Positions 42,664 to 53,892 are shown, numbered from the stretch's first letter. The stretch is DNA of 64,000 nt from Phytophthora quininea (GCA_011947345.1 JAAVTG010000186.1:49731-113730), one strand, 5' to 3'. Numbers and translations are program-made. The notes: a model not told the origin generated them from the sequence alone.

Positions 42664-43233
42664 TCAGAGAACAAGAAATGCAGGACTAGCGTCGAGAGTG
42701 TCTACTTGCATGTTAGAGTGTCCGAGGCACTTGCTTTCCTCCTCCCCGCCTTCATTGCGGTCGCAGATGAGCTCCCACAGCTGCTGCAGCATCGTGTTGC
42801 GGTCCTTGACGCACGCGCACAGCTGCCGCTGTTGCAGCTCGGAGCTGATCCGGGCTCGCAGTTCTCGTTCTGCCACCATCTGCCACGGAGCCACTCGGTC
42901 CCGCACTTCTTTGGCTTCTTGCCGCATTGTCAGCTCCACCCTGAGGTGGTCGATCTCGCGGTTGAGCTTTTGGATCTCCAGTAGGCGACGCTCTCGGTTC
43001 ACCAAACGCCGTTGACGGTCTCGGGCTCGAACGAGCTCTCTTCTTGCAATGAGGTCGGCTTCGCTAAGTGTTCTACGCCGTCGTCGTTTGGCAGGACGAG
43101 ATTTGTGAGTGGCATTGGCTGGCGGTGTATCGGCGACGGTGTCGAGGCCGTGGACGGATGGGATCTTGGGCAGTTCGGACGAGGTCAAAAAGTCCTCGAC
43201 CTCGGCGAGGAACGCGGCGTCTGCGGCGGACAT
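42664..43233 (-). CDS. Short bZIP protein 5
   Basis: A 189-residue protein from the Met at 43233. The N terminus MSAADAAFLAEVEDFLTSSELP belongs to the same family as the other four. A basic region (RARDRQRRLVNRERRLLE) and coiled segment (LNREIDHLRVELTMRQE) follow, then the APWQMVAERELRARISSELQQRQL block. It ends soon after, without the large C-terminal domain of genes 3 and 4. Basic-region positions differ again: Gln replaces the Asn and Glu the Ser/Cys. Whether the short form is natural, truncated, or continues through an unseen splice is not clear. A short form could act as a dimer partner that lacks an effector domain. Confidence 0.75.
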   Translation of the reverse strand: MSAADAAFLAEVEDFLTSSELPKIPSVHGLDTVADTPPANATHKSRPAKRRRRRTLSEADLIARRELVRARDRQRRLVNRERRLLEIQKLNREIDHLRVELTMRQEAKEVRDRVAPWQMVAERELRARISSELQQRQLCACVKDRNTMLQQLWELICDRNEGGEEESKCLGHSNMQVDTLDASPAFLVL

Positions 43234-44583
43234 GGTGAGTTGACAAGTGAGCGCGACCGGTGGCCTTGAACGGTAATGGTGCAGTGCAACCTGCTTTTGT
43301 GCGTCAACATGGAAAATAGACAATCTTGATGATAACCACCGGCGCGCAATCCGCGATGCGCAAGGCCGTGAACTTGAAGCAAGCGCTTGCCGCTGCGGAC
43401 CACACCGCGCCGACTTCAACGGCTTGGGTGACGACGGCGCAGCTTTCGATAGGCTTCACGAGCGGCACCATGTCGGCATTCAAGGCTTCTCCATTTGGCT
43501 GGCCGGCGAGTTGCCCCGACGTGATGGCCACGACGAGAACTGTGCAGCTTGTCGAGTTGGTTTCAGCGGCTGGCGACGGAAGTAGCTTCGCCTTCGCACG
43601 CGCAATGGAAACCATCCAAAAGATGAATTTCACGACGACAGCGCTGTCGGCTAAACATTGGTCGGGCTTGGTCTCGACAGCAGCAAGTGCTTCCCTTTAC
43701 AGGGCAATACGCTCTTCACCGCCTCAACACGAGCCTGTCGCTCCATTCTGCTTGTCCATTCTCAAAGCAGCTCCAGTCTCGCTCGTGAAATGACCCAGAG
43801 CTATCGTCGTAGCTGTTGAACCAAGCGAGGCGTTTTGTAGAGAAGTCTACGCGCCAGATTTCCTAAACCGCTGCGACGGGATCTGTAGCTGGGGCTTCGC
43901 CGTAACAACACCCCGAAGGCGCTGCTGTGGGGTGTTGCTCTGGGCCTTGGTCAGCTTGATCACCACCTTGGTGAACACCTCAAGGTGGCCTTGGCATAAG
44001 CACGAACGCGAGCGTTCCTATCAGTACTCTGGCGGCCAGTATTGCAGTACCTCCAGGCGGGCAACGTGGCGCCTCAGTCCGAGCGGATGAGGCCCCGGAT
44101 GAAGTCGATGTGGTCAAGCTCGTGTCGACGAACGAGTTGACATCCAAGGCGGAGGAGATGAAGGCGGGCAGTCAGCGCTCGCTTGGCCGTCCTGTGGAGC
44201 TGGGACGTGTCTTCTTCAGGGGTCTGTCGGTCTCAGTGGGGGAATTAAGAAGTACCGTCGGCGAAGGCTCTCTTTCGTGCGATTGCCATGGTGTCGACGT
44301 TGTATCAGACCTGAGTTAGAGAAAGCGCTGTTCGATGTGTCGGCCCTGGCAAGTGTGCTGGAGGTGACGGTCCCCAGGCGTGGTTCGAGCCGCCCCTGCA
44401 TCGCTACTCGCCTGGGGTCGCTTGGCACTGTGGGCGGACAGCCCCGACTTGCCCAGAGTCGGATATCATCCGTTCCCGATGGTCTCAGGTCGTTCGTTGC
44501 TCCCTCTGCTCCACCGAGAGCGGATGTTGCACTGGGTCATTTGCCGACCTTGACAGTCGCCGTCAAAGCTCACACGGTCCGTG
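43234..44583. other. Region with overlapping anonymous frames
   Basis: Frames at 43326-43793 (plus, 155 residues) and 43304-43633 (minus, 109 residues) overlap antisense. Both are Ala- and Ser-rich, and neither shows a domain. From 43794 to 44583 I see no gene, apart from the presumed promoter of the first kinase gene. Confidence 0.4.
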
Positions 44584-46362
44584 ATGGCGTGCATCGCTGA
44601 GCTTTCGCTGTTTGTGGCGCTGCTTCAGTTCGCCGGATTTACTGCCGCCCAAACCACGTCCTACATGATGCAGACCACGACCATCTACACGGACGAAAGC
44701 TGCACTAGCTCGGCAGTGAATGTGCTTGTGATCGAGAACGACAACTGCTCGGCGGTGGCCTGCTCGCCTCGGGTGTTTGGCAACAACACGGACTATTACA
44801 AGGCCACGACCTGCTACTCCGCCGACAGCTTCTCGTACGACCCGATGGAAGACATTTTCGATGGCCAGGCGTTCGTGGAGGGCCAAGCGTACAGCAACAG
44901 CAACTGCAGTGACGACACCTACTTGTACCGCCAAGGCCTAGTCGTCGATGGCTGCGAGCCGTTTACGACAAGAAACAACCACAGCGTCAGCGTCAAACTC
45001 GACAGTGATGGATCGGCGGCCATGATCCTGTTCGACAACACCGAGTGTACAGACCCACCGCTCACGACGTACGCACTGGGGAATGATACGCTTGCCAACC
45101 ATCTCTGCTACGAAGGGATCAGTAACACTGGCTTGGTCCAGTACATTGCCAAGTACTACGTGCATGAAGACTACAACTCGGGTAGTAGTGGTGGCTCTGA
45201 TACAACTACACAGGGAACCGCAGACGAAGGAAATTCCAGTCATGCTGCGCTGTATGGAGGCGTCGCAGCTGCAGTGGTCGTGGTGCTGGTCGTCGCTGCT
45301 TTGATTATCCATCGACATCGAAAGTCTCAGAAGCGCCGCGGAATGGAGGGCACATTGGTCGTGATGGAGGAGCTGTACACAAGTCCTGGCACCAACTTCC
45401 AGCGGCCAGGGAAATTCGACCACGACTCGAGTAGTAGGACGACGATACCAGCGCACACGTCGGATCGCGCTTGGGACGACGACACCATCGTAGCAGCTCG
45501 GATACCGCGTGACAAGGTGATCGTCGGGGATCTTTTGAGTCGTGGGGCGTTTGGCGAGGTCTACAAAGGCGCTTACAACGGTCAACCGGTGGCTGTAAAG
45601 ATGCTGCTGCAGGACACCAGACGTAGCATTCCGCACGTGAACGCCTTCATGGAAGAAGTGAAGATGGCGGCAGTGATGGATCACCCTCATATAGCCAAGT
45701 TCGTCGGCGTTGCTTGGGACTCGCTCACAGATCTCTGCTCTGTCACTGAGTTCATGAACGGTGGCGATCTGAAGGCTCTGGTGTTGAAATATCAAGCCGA
45801 AAACCATCCAGAAAGCTTCGATCAAACCAAAGTTACAATCGCGCTGCACGTTGCTCATGCGCTTACGTATTTGCACTCTCTCGACCCTCCCGTGATCCAC
45901 CGCGACCTCAAGTCGAAGAATATCTTGCTCAACCAAGAGCTGGAGGCGAAAGTGACAGACTTTGGCATCTCTAGAGAATGGATCGACGCGACGTTGACGG
46001 CCGGAGTGGGGACGTCACTTTGGATGGCGCCCGAGGTCATGATCGGAAACCCGTACGACGAGAAGGCTGACATGTTTTCGTTCGGAGTTGTCTTGTCAGA
46101 GCTCTCCACGCACGCGACGCCGTACTCACACGCGAAATTGCGTCGCGGATCGAGTCAACAAATGCCTCGCACTGTCGTCCTGCAGAACGTGGCGGCGGGG
46201 ACGTTGAGTGTGAAGTTTTCCGAGGTGGGGCCAGCGTCCATGATCGCGTTGGGCATGGAGTGCGTGTCTTGGGATCCCAAAGACCGTCCGACGGCAGCCG
46301 AGGCGCTCTATCGACTGCACAAAGTCTTGACGCAGGAAATGTCGATACACGAAGTGAGGTAG
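44584..46362 (+). CDS. Receptor-like TKL kinase 1, intact
   Basis: A 592-residue single-pass receptor-like kinase. The ATG at 44584 is used; one codon upstream is GTG. Signal peptide about 1-22 (MACIAELSLFVALLQFAGFTAA). A Cys-rich ectodomain extends to about 215, with many Asn-x-Ser/Thr sites and a Ser/Gly/Thr-rich stalk. The transmembrane helix is at about 223-242, followed by a basic stop. The kinase domain (about 313-580) has the glycine loop GAFGEV, the VAVK lysine (339), HRDLKSKN (439-446), DFG (459-461) and WMAPEV (480-485), all catalytic residues present. HRDLKSKN fits the tyrosine-kinase-like (TKL) group. It is the only member of the local family with both a visible signal peptide and an unbroken frame. 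The ligand is unknown; a role in sensing extracellular cues is inferred from architecture. Confidence 0.92.
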   Translation: MACIAELSLFVALLQFAGFTAAQTTSYMMQTTTIYTDESCTSSAVNVLVIENDNCSAVACSPRVFGNNTDYYKATTCYSADSFSYDPMEDIFDGQAFVEGQAYSNSNCSDDTYLYRQGLVVDGCEPFTTRNNHSVSVKLDSDGSAAMILFDNTECTDPPLTTYALGNDTLANHLCYEGISNTGLVQYIAKYYVHEDYNSGSSGGSDTTTQGTADEGNSSHAALYGGVAAAVVVVLVVAALIIHRHRKSQKRRGMEGTLVVMEELYTSPGTNFQRPGKFDHDSSSRTTIPAHTSDRAWDDDTIVAARIPRDKVIVGDLLSRGAFGEVYKGAYNGQPVAVKMLLQDTRRSIPHVNAFMEEVKMAAVMDHPHIAKFVGVAWDSLTDLCSVTEFMNGGDLKALVLKYQAENHPESFDQTKVTIALHVAHALTYLHSLDPPVIHRDLKSKNILLNQELEAKVTDFGISREWIDATLTAGVGTSLWMAPEVMIGNPYDEKADMFSFGVVLSELSTHATPYSHAKLRRGSSQQMPRTVVLQNVAAGTLSVKFSEVGPASMIALGMECVSWDPKDRPTAAEALYRLHKVLTQEMSIHEVR

Positions 46363-46644
46363 GATGCAGATATTATTCAAGCAAAGGTGTTTCGTATCGT
46401 CATGGAGGTGTTGGATCAAGGATCTTTGTCGTTGGAAGAAGCTTTACCTCACCGAGATCGGTTTGGAGTTCGCTCTACAAGGTGGCGAGCGGAATGGAGC
46501 TACAAATTGCAGAGGGTTCAGGCGATGTGGGACTTGATGTGCTGAGCCGCAAAGCCCAGGAGAGCATCGCACCACAAAACGCCTGACCCCTGCTGAATCC
46601 GCCACCTCACTTCCCGTTCTGCGCTTGCCCGTCTCAACCAACCG

Positions 46645-48476
46645 ATGCAGTCCGTCAACGTCTTTGCGGACGCCTCGTGCGAGACGCCGGTGTCGATGCA
46701 GATGTCCACCACGACGGACTGCGTCAGTTCGGACTGCACCGCGACGCTCATCGGATCCGACTACTACTACGTCTCCACCACCTGTCCATCGAATGCGTAC
46801 TCGTACGCCAGCAAAATGTTGGGGTCGAACGACTACGTGCTGGTGGATCTGTACAGCGGTCTCGACTGCAGCGACACTTCCTCCGGCACATACGTCTTCC
46901 TCGCAACTGGGACGTGCTATCCGCAGAGCTCAAGTGGACAAGGGTTCACCGCGTCGGTCTACTCGAACGGGTCCGCTCAACTCCACTACTATTTGGACTC
47001 GTCGTGTCAGTACTCCGTCACCGACCCTTACGACATCACTGAAGATCTACTCACAAGCCACACATGCTTCATGAGCAGCAAGTTCTACTCCAACTCGGAA
47101 GGATCAGTGACGAATGGCGTCAACAGTTCAGCTGCGAGTGGCGGCAGCGCAACCTCAACCAGCGGGACGACGACGACGGGGGATCGACGACAACCGGTGG
47201 AAGTAGTGGTGGCGCATTGATAACGGGTGGAAGTAGTGGAGGAACGACGACAACTGACGGGAGCGGGAGCGGCTCCAGTTCTTCGGGAGTTAGTGTCGGC
47301 GTCATAGCCGGAATTGCCATCGGTTGTGTTGTGTTGTTACTACTACTCGGCTTCTGTTTCCGTTGTTACCGGCGACGCCGAGATCTCAATAACCAACAGG
47401 ACATGCAGCACGTCGCCAGCCCTGCGATGTTTGAGCAGCCCATGGGGATCAATTCTCACTTCCAGCAAATCCCAATCACTCCGCCGAAACACAGCGCGAC
47501 CGAATCGCTCTCCAATTCAAGAGGCGGAATTCCTAGCAAGTTGTGGGACGACGAAGCCATCGTCGCTGCTCGCATCCCACGAGAGAAGGTTGTAACCGAG
47601 CGTATTATTAACAGAGGCGGCTTTGGAGAAGTCTACGCGGGGACGTACAACGGACAGCGAGTGGCCATCAAAATGCTGCGGCCAGAGCGCAAGAAGAGCA
47701 TCCAGCAAGTCAACGCGTTCCTGGCCGAGATCAAACTCATGACTGCGCTGGAGCACCCGAACATCGTCACCTTCATTGGCGTCGCCTGGGACTCCCTTGC
47801 GGACTTGTGTTGTGTCACAGAGCTCATGGCCATCGACTTGAAGGCGTTGCTGGCGAAATTCCATGAGCAGCATCTGCCCACGGGATTCGACTCCGACAAG
47901 ATCAAAGTGGCGTTGCAAGTCGCCTACGGATTGACGTACTTGCACTCGTGCGCGCCACCGGTGCTTCACAGAGACCTCAAGTCCAGTAACATTTTACTGA
48001 ACGAGGCAATGGACCCCAAGCTGACGGACTTTGGCATCTCCCGAGAGCGAGTGGATGCGACGATGACCGCTGGTGTTGGGACGTACGTCTACTGATTGAA
48101 TTCCTTCGAAGACGTTGTTGTACTTACCATCTCTTGTGTGTGAACAGGTCACTGTGGATGGCTCCTGAGGTGATGGTGGGCGATCGGTACGACGACAAGG
48201 CCGACATGTTTTCCTTCGGCGTAGTCCTATCGGAATTGGACTCGCACGTTCTGCCGTACGCGCACGCCAAGGCCAATTCGCGATCCAGCGGCCAGATCTC
48301 CGACGCCGTTCTTTTCCAGAAGGTGGCCATGGGGCAACTAACCGTGCAGTTCTCCGGAAACGGTGTGACGTCCATGATGCAGCTCGGTCTCGCGTGTGTC
48401 GTTGGACCCAAAGCAACGCCCCACCGCAGCCGAGGCGCTCTACCGACTGCAGCAAATCTTGGCCACCCAGCAGTAG
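46645..48476 (+). pseudogene. Receptor-like TKL kinase 2 (two frame breaks)
   Basis: The frame opens at MQSVNVFADASCETPVSM with a Cys-rich ectodomain like that of kinase 1, but no signal peptide is visible. At a G5 run near 47180 the frame is one base short. The stalk, a transmembrane helix (VSVGVIAGIAIGCVVLLLLLGF) and the kinase domain continue in the next frame: GGFGEV, VAIK, HRDLKSSN and DFG are all present. A 65-bp intron (48083-48147, GTACGT..ACAG) separates GVGT from SLWMAPEV. A second frame change near 48400 lies in the last 30 codons, with a family-like stop at 48474-48476. If both shifts are consensus errors, the gene is complete apart from the signal peptide. Confidence 0.85.
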
Positions 48477-49167
48477 AGAATCTGCAGCGTTAATCGACAG
48501 CATATATGGTTACAAGCGTCACGCGTGGGGCTCATACTCTCGTTCAACGCAGTTCGGTATCAACGAGTCGTAGATACCGAACTGCATCAAGTGGATCATC
48601 ATCAACTGTAAATGGGTATCTGAATGCAGCACAGTGCTGTGCAGTTAAACGACCGGCATCAAACCTGTTTTGGCACGCGAAAACAGACGGCGATACTTGG
48701 GGAAGAAGAGCCCAAGCGGGTGAGCGCCAAGCAGCACCATCACGAAGGCCAGCAGGTGGCTGAGGGTCTCAGGCACGTTTCTCCACGAATCGCAAGGCAC
48801 GGTCCGCTCCTCGTCCTCGTCCAGCATGTCAAGAAGTTGGCCATGGCATTGGCCTTGGCTGTTGCGAAAATGCCCACCAACGCCGACGCCAGAAGTCAGG
48901 CACGTTGCCAGGTCATGGCCGCCAGGCGTGCACAGCATTGGGATCCCAGCAGGACTTGTCCAGTGTTGTATAATCTTAATCAACAGACTCGACTGGATGA
49001 CCCGCACACCGAAGTGTTGCATTGAGTGCTCGTTCTTGTGCAGCCGACTCCATAGAAAAACCTTCAGCGGGAAACGGCCATTCGCGTTGGGTTCACCTGC
49101 ACCTACTTGCTGTTCGACGCTCGCCACATTCCTCGATTTCCAGTCGCCTCAAATATAGTAGTCGTGT
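48477..49167. other. Spacer between kinases 2 and 3
   Basis: Contains a hairpin at 48549-48585 and otherwise only anonymous frames on both strands (48624-49025 plus, 48645-49127 minus). I recognise no gene. Confidence 0.4.
48549..48585. other. Perfect 13-bp stem hairpin
   Basis: GCAGTTCGGTATC (48549-48561) and its exact reverse complement (48573-48585) flank an 11-base loop, 73 bp downstream of the kinase 2 stop. It could form an RNA hairpin in the 3' UTR or be a footprint of a small mobile element. Confidence 0.6.
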
Positions 49168-50859
49168 ATGCAGTCTATCGACGTCTACTCGGACTCGAGC
49201 TGCAGCTCCGTGCCGGTCTCCATGTCCATGGCCGAGTCGTCGAGCTGCAGCGCCGTGAGCTGCACCTCGACACTCATTGGCACTGAATACTACTACTACA
49301 CCACCGCGTGCCCCTCGAACGCCAAGACGTATGCGTCCAGCGTCTACGGCAGCACCAAGTACCTCTTGATCGATGTCTACAGCGAGACCGACTGCTCCAC
49401 CTACACGGGCACAGCAGTGATCGTCGCGTCGGGCAAGTGCGAGGTGCTGGGCACGTCTGGAAGCTCTGCGGTCACTCAATTCTACGCCAATGGGTCGGTG
49501 AGTCTGCAGTATTACAACGACGCCGCCTGCACCTACACCACCACCTCGCCGTACGTGGTGAGCAAGGACCTCCTCACGAGCCACTCGTGCTTCGAAGGTA
49601 TCAAGCTTTATTCGAACTCGGACGGGTCGAGTACTAGTGGAACGACGGGGTCTAGCAGCAGTAGCAGCTCAGGATTGAGCACCGGTGCTATCGTCGGAAT
49701 TATCGCCGGGGTCGTGGTGCTTCTGCTTCTGATCGTCGGCATCTTAATCTGCAGATGTCGTCGCCAGAAGACTCAGCAGCAACAGCAACAGATTCAGACG
49801 CCGAGCGTCTTGGAGCAAGGTGTCGGCTCGACTGACCAGTTCTACAGGGCTTCAGCGACTCCTAAAGTCACGACAGGCACGGAATCGACTGTGCTCATCA
49901 GCTCGGACGGTCCGATGCGGAGCAAATTGTGGGACGACGAAGCGATCGTCGCTGCTCGGATCCCAAAAGAGAAGGTTGTGGTAAAGCATCTCATCAACCG
50001 AGGAGGCTTTGGAGAAGTCTACTCCGGGACGTACAATGGCGAACGCGTTGCTGTCAAGATGCTGCTACCCGAACGCAAGAAGAGCATCCAACAGGTTAAC
50101 GCCTTTCTGTCTGAAGTGAAGCTCATGAGCACACTCGATCACCCGCATATCGTCGGCTTTATTGGCGTTGCGTGGGACTCACTCACGGATCTTTGCGTCG
50201 TGACGGAGTATATGACGATTGATCTGAAGGCGCTACTGGCCAAATTTCACGAGCAGAACTTACCCACAGGATTCGACTACGACAAGGTCAAGGTGGCGCT
50301 GCATGTGGCGCACGCTCTGACGTATCTTCACTCGTGTGCACCGCCTGTAATTCATCGAGATCTCAAGTCCAGCAATATTCTACTGAATGAAGCGATGGAC
50401 GCCAAGGTGACGGACTTTGGCATCTCTCGAGAGCGTGTGGACGCGACAATGACGGCTGGTGTTGGAACGTACGATCAGTTTGACTTTGATCCTGTTGGTG
50501 TTGTTGAGCTTATCTTGTTTGATGTCGTGCAGGTCTCTTTGATGGCCCCTGAAGTGATGCTCGGCGATCACTACGACGACAAGGCCGATATGTTTTCTTT
50601 CGGTGTGGTGCTGTCGGAATTGGACTCGCATGCTCTACCGTACGCGATGGCTAAGAGCAACAACTCGGGCCATCGTGTCACCGACGCTGCTATTCTGCAG
50701 TTGGTGACGTCCGGTCAGCTCCACGTGCAGTTCTCCGGAAATGGTTCACGGTCGATGGTGGAGTTAGGATTGGACTGCGTCAAGTTGGATCCGAAACAGC
50801 GACCGACCGCAGCAGAGGCACTCTACAGACTGCAGAAGATCTTGGCCAACGAAGTGTAG
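49168..50859 (+). CDS. Receptor-like TKL kinase 3
   Basis: The frame encodes 563 residues: ectodomain from MQSIDVYSDSSC with paired cysteines, Ser-rich stalk, transmembrane helix (GAIVGIIAGVVVLLLLIVGILI), a Gln-rich juxtamembrane part and a TKL kinase domain with GGFGEV, VAVK, HRDLKSSN and DFG. No signal peptide is visible at this start. Between GVGT and the APE motif the frame runs through what in kinase 2 is an intron; here 50469-50532 (64 bp, GTACGA..GCAG) has the same position and ends. Splicing it would bring a TGA into frame because the SLWMAPE codons lack one base, so the long frame is open only when unspliced. The real product is uncertain. Confidence 0.8.
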   Translation: MQSIDVYSDSSCSSVPVSMSMAESSSCSAVSCTSTLIGTEYYYYTTACPSNAKTYASSVYGSTKYLLIDVYSETDCSTYTGTAVIVASGKCEVLGTSGSSAVTQFYANGSVSLQYYNDAACTYTTTSPYVVSKDLLTSHSCFEGIKLYSNSDGSSTSGTTGSSSSSSSGLSTGAIVGIIAGVVVLLLLIVGILICRCRRQKTQQQQQQIQTPSVLEQGVGSTDQFYRASATPKVTTGTESTVLISSDGPMRSKLWDDEAIVAARIPKEKVVVKHLINRGGFGEVYSGTYNGERVAVKMLLPERKKSIQQVNAFLSEVKLMSTLDHPHIVGFIGVAWDSLTDLCVVTEYMTIDLKALLAKFHEQNLPTGFDYDKVKVALHVAHALTYLHSCAPPVIHRDLKSSNILLNEAMDAKVTDFGISRERVDATMTAGVGTYDQFDFDPVGVVELILFDVVQVSLMAPEVMLGDHYDDKADMFSFGVVLSELDSHALPYAMAKSNNSGHRVTDAAILQLVTSGQLHVQFSGNGSRSMVELGLDCVKLDPKQRPTAAEALYRLQKILANEV

Positions 50860-51650
50860 GTGTGCAATTTTATCTTAGTTGTTATGCGTAAGGATCACCT
50901 TGCTGGTACTGTGCTTCAATGGCTTCACCTCCCTGCGCCCTCAAGACGAGGAATGCTTTACAATCAAGACAGGAGCATGTAATCATGTTAGTTTACAGCC
51001 TCCACTCTAGTTTTCGACAAACTGGCTAAACCACAAATTGGGGTGTGCCGTCCTACACGTGGATGGGAAACAGTGAAGGTGTTCGTGTTGTTCGTGTGTA
51101 GTAAAATTTGTCGACATGTAGCTTGCACGAGACCGCTTCAACGAGATCAGCATTTTAAATGCACTTAAAGTGAATTATATACTGCCGCAGGGAGTTGAAG
51201 TCATCTCATGTCGAGGGCGTATTTGGGAGAGCATTCTCGGGTTTCTATCCGCGCCGTTCTCCAGCTTCTCTTGCTGAGTTCTATCACAGGCATCGGACAA
51301 TATCCATTGTATATGGATTGTTGCCGAGACGCTCGACACAATCAATATTGGAGCAATGTCAATTTCTTGGGAAAACAATTGCAATGCATCGATCTAATTG
51401 TGTTTCTTGTCGTTGAAGTGTTTGTGCGGTCTTGTTCGACGAGTTGGAAGAGGCATAAATAACCACGTCTGCGGTCTCGAGGTACGAGGAAGTGGGAGAG
51501 CACGTGCGAGGTTTTTGCTAGACGACGGCGCGCTCCAGCTCACACTTTTGAACCCCCACAACAGCCCCGCATCGAACCCCTCCGCTAGCCACGCTACTAT
51601 CGTAAGCAGCCTCGTCTCGAATCACTCCGCTCAAGCCTATTCCACCAACG
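50860..51650. other. Region without recognised gene
   Basis: Only short frames in several directions (for example 51195-51416 and 51208-51462). Nothing supportable. Confidence 0.5.
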
Positions 51651-52300
51651 ATGGCGATCAGCTCGGCGTTTGCCCCCAAGCCTCCAGAAGAAACCAGCAC
51701 TATCCATCGGCTTTTGCGCTCCACAGAAGAGGAATCGATTAATTCTGGTAGCGCTTGTGTCTCCACAGAGCCCAGCACGAAGCGCAAACACAGAAAATCT
51801 AAATCGACCCGCCCAGGCACTTCAAAGAAGAAGCGCACCAAAGCCTCTAGTGTTCGTTCACCAAGGTCTGCAAGTCCGAGTGGTGTACGGCAAAACGAGG
51901 CAGAAGTCGCGCCTACCATCAGACGCCGCAGTTCACCTGGGGATCTATCGAAGAGAGATCCAAGTCCAGAGGGGAAGACCGCTCGAAGTGCATCGATTTG
52001 TCTTGGCTTCCTGCTACCTCCGTCGAGTTGGAACGACTGTTCTCGGCAGTGAAGTGCATGCTTGGATATATGCGGAAGCGAATGAGTGCGGAGACGCTCG
52101 AGTCAATCCTCACCTTGAGGCTTAACTGGGATCGTGTTGCGAACGAAATCATTTCGAAAGCAGTGCGGGAAGCTTGCGAAGATAGCGAAACAGAGCCCGA
52201 AGAGTACGACAGCTACGAGCAGAAGTTGCTAGTTCCCCTCACGATTCTGACAATATTGGTCGAGGTCGCCACAATATTGATTGTGGCGAACAATTTTTAA
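51651..52300 (+). pseudogene. hAT transposase remnant (C-terminal dimerisation domain)
   Basis: The frame at 51998-52300 contains WLPATSVELERLFSAVKCMLGYMRKRMSAETLESILTLRLNWD, read here as the hAT C-terminal dimerisation segment (ERLFSA, R.RMS.E..E..L.LR.NWD pattern). Just upstream, in another frame, is a Ser/Lys/Arg-rich, disordered 133-residue stretch (51651-52052). The catalytic core and the N-terminal zinc finger are absent. It is a short fossil of a hAT DNA transposon. Confidence 0.65.
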
Positions 52301-52658
52301 AATGTAACAATGCCAATGTTTTTTTTCCGATCCCTGGTTCTATCATTAACCAAGTTCCCAGACGATAACGTGTGTGGGATTTACTCCAAGCGCCGCAATC
52401 GGTTGTCGGCAACTACTGTGGAGAAGTTAACATTCAACTACTGCAACAGCAGGTTGTTGGACGACGTCGACCACGAAGACTACTTCGATAACACTTGATG
52501 TCCTCGACGTGGAGGAGCGAGACGACGACGACGGATACTTTGCTCCGGAGAGCTGCTGCGGCAGTTAATAAATTGTAGCAGGATTGACACATGCTACAAC
52601 CTATTGGACAAGTGCAGATGTGAACCAAAAAATCTACTACATGTTTCTTTCACACTCT

Positions 52659-53502
52659 AGCTGCGAGATGTGGCGCTTTTCCTACTTCTCTCTTTTGCTT
52701 CGAATGGAAAAGAACACTTCGTGGAAGCTGACACGGTACGGGCCCGACTTGGTGATCACCATATTGGACGTCGGACCGACAGCGGCCATGACTGTCTGGT
52801 TTTTCCTTGCGTGTACTATGTCCTTTGTTGCGGCCTGACGCTCCGACTTTGTTGCGAGCGGATGAGAATCACACTGGAGTGCGAGAACATTCGACTCCAA
52901 GCGTCAGCGATCTCGGGGCTCCAATTGGTGCCGGACGTGCGCTCCATTGCGTGGAGAAGCGCTCGCCCCACGCAATCGTAGTGCTCGAGCTTCACACCAA
53001 AGCGACGGTGCGTCTTGGTGAGCGCCAGAATTTTGTCGGTAATATTCTCGGCCGCCAGCATCGTCCGCATCCCAGCACTGATGTGGACTAGCACACGACC
53101 GCGGACGTGCATGGACGACCGGAACACGTGCTTGAGGTCCCCACCGTGCTCTTCCAGGTACGCGTAGAAGACGTCGTAGAGCTCTGTGATCTTGTTGTTC
53201 TGCGCCTTGGTAATGTGTTTTGCCTCCTTGGGCTGGTTTGTCGTAGCTTGGATGGAAGAATTTTGCTGCGGAGGTGCGTCTTTGAACACTCGGTCCCAGT
53301 GCTGCGCCGCTACCCGTCGGTGCTCTTCCGTTGACTTTTCGTAGTAGACGAAGGACGGCAGATACTTTTTCATGAGTCTCACATCCCCGTAGCCGAACTT
53401 CTTGGGTTTCTTGTTGTCGGGTGTCGCTTGAGCCTGCGATGGCGGGCCGAGGCGCGAGGTTTTCGCCCCCATGACAGTAGCTCGACCACGTCACGAAGAT
53501 GA
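52659..53502. repeat. Left arm of the globin inverted repeat (pairs with 56834-57679)
   Basis: 844 bp correspond to the reverse complement of 56834-57679 (846 bp) with only a few differences, including single-base indels in A runs. The arm covers the globin-domain gene from just before its start codon to near its 3' end. Confidence 0.93.
52682..53472 (-). pseudogene. Globin-domain protein gene (left copy, frameshift)
   Basis: Copy of the gene at 56864. From the Met at 53472 the frame gives 218 residues covering the globin fold, including the proximal His region (KTHRRFGVKLEHYDCVG). Then it loses register where three A stand against four in the right copy (near 52850) and ends at 52816. The remaining C-terminal extension continues in the next frame to 52682. 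One amino acid differs early (FKDAPP versus FKDVPP). The indel may be a consensus error. It lies divergent from the hAT remnant and is separated from kinase 4 by a LINE2 fragment. Confidence 0.8.
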
Positions 53503-53892
53503 CAGAATTGGTCACCGTCCCAGTGTGTTGGGAGGCCTTCGTCCAATGACTCAAAAGAGCCAACGTATGAGCTTGAGGTTCCTGTGCTGCGTGTCCCCAT
53601 AACGGCAAAGGGTTTCGACGACAGCAATATTTGGACAATGTGCCACGTGAGCTCGACTCCACTATTTCCAGGTCCATACCGGTATTGAGGAATTCGCGCG
53701 CTTTCATTGATATTTGAGCAAGAAAGCAAAGGAAACTTGCAGATCACTTCGACTTACCAGTTAATGGCTCCTGGCAACGACCTCAGCTCAACCACTGGAG
53801 TCATAGAAGGAAGAAATGCTCCGTCAGATTCTAGCTGATGTCAATTCTGCTCAGCGACACCAAGTGCTCGAAGTTCAAAATCACCGACGTGG

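Noticed and set aside
43326..43793. 155-residue Ala/Ser/Thr-rich plus-strand frame
   Set aside because: Overlaps an equally plausible antisense frame, overlaps the 5' flank of bZIP 5, and has no motif. Not called as a gene.
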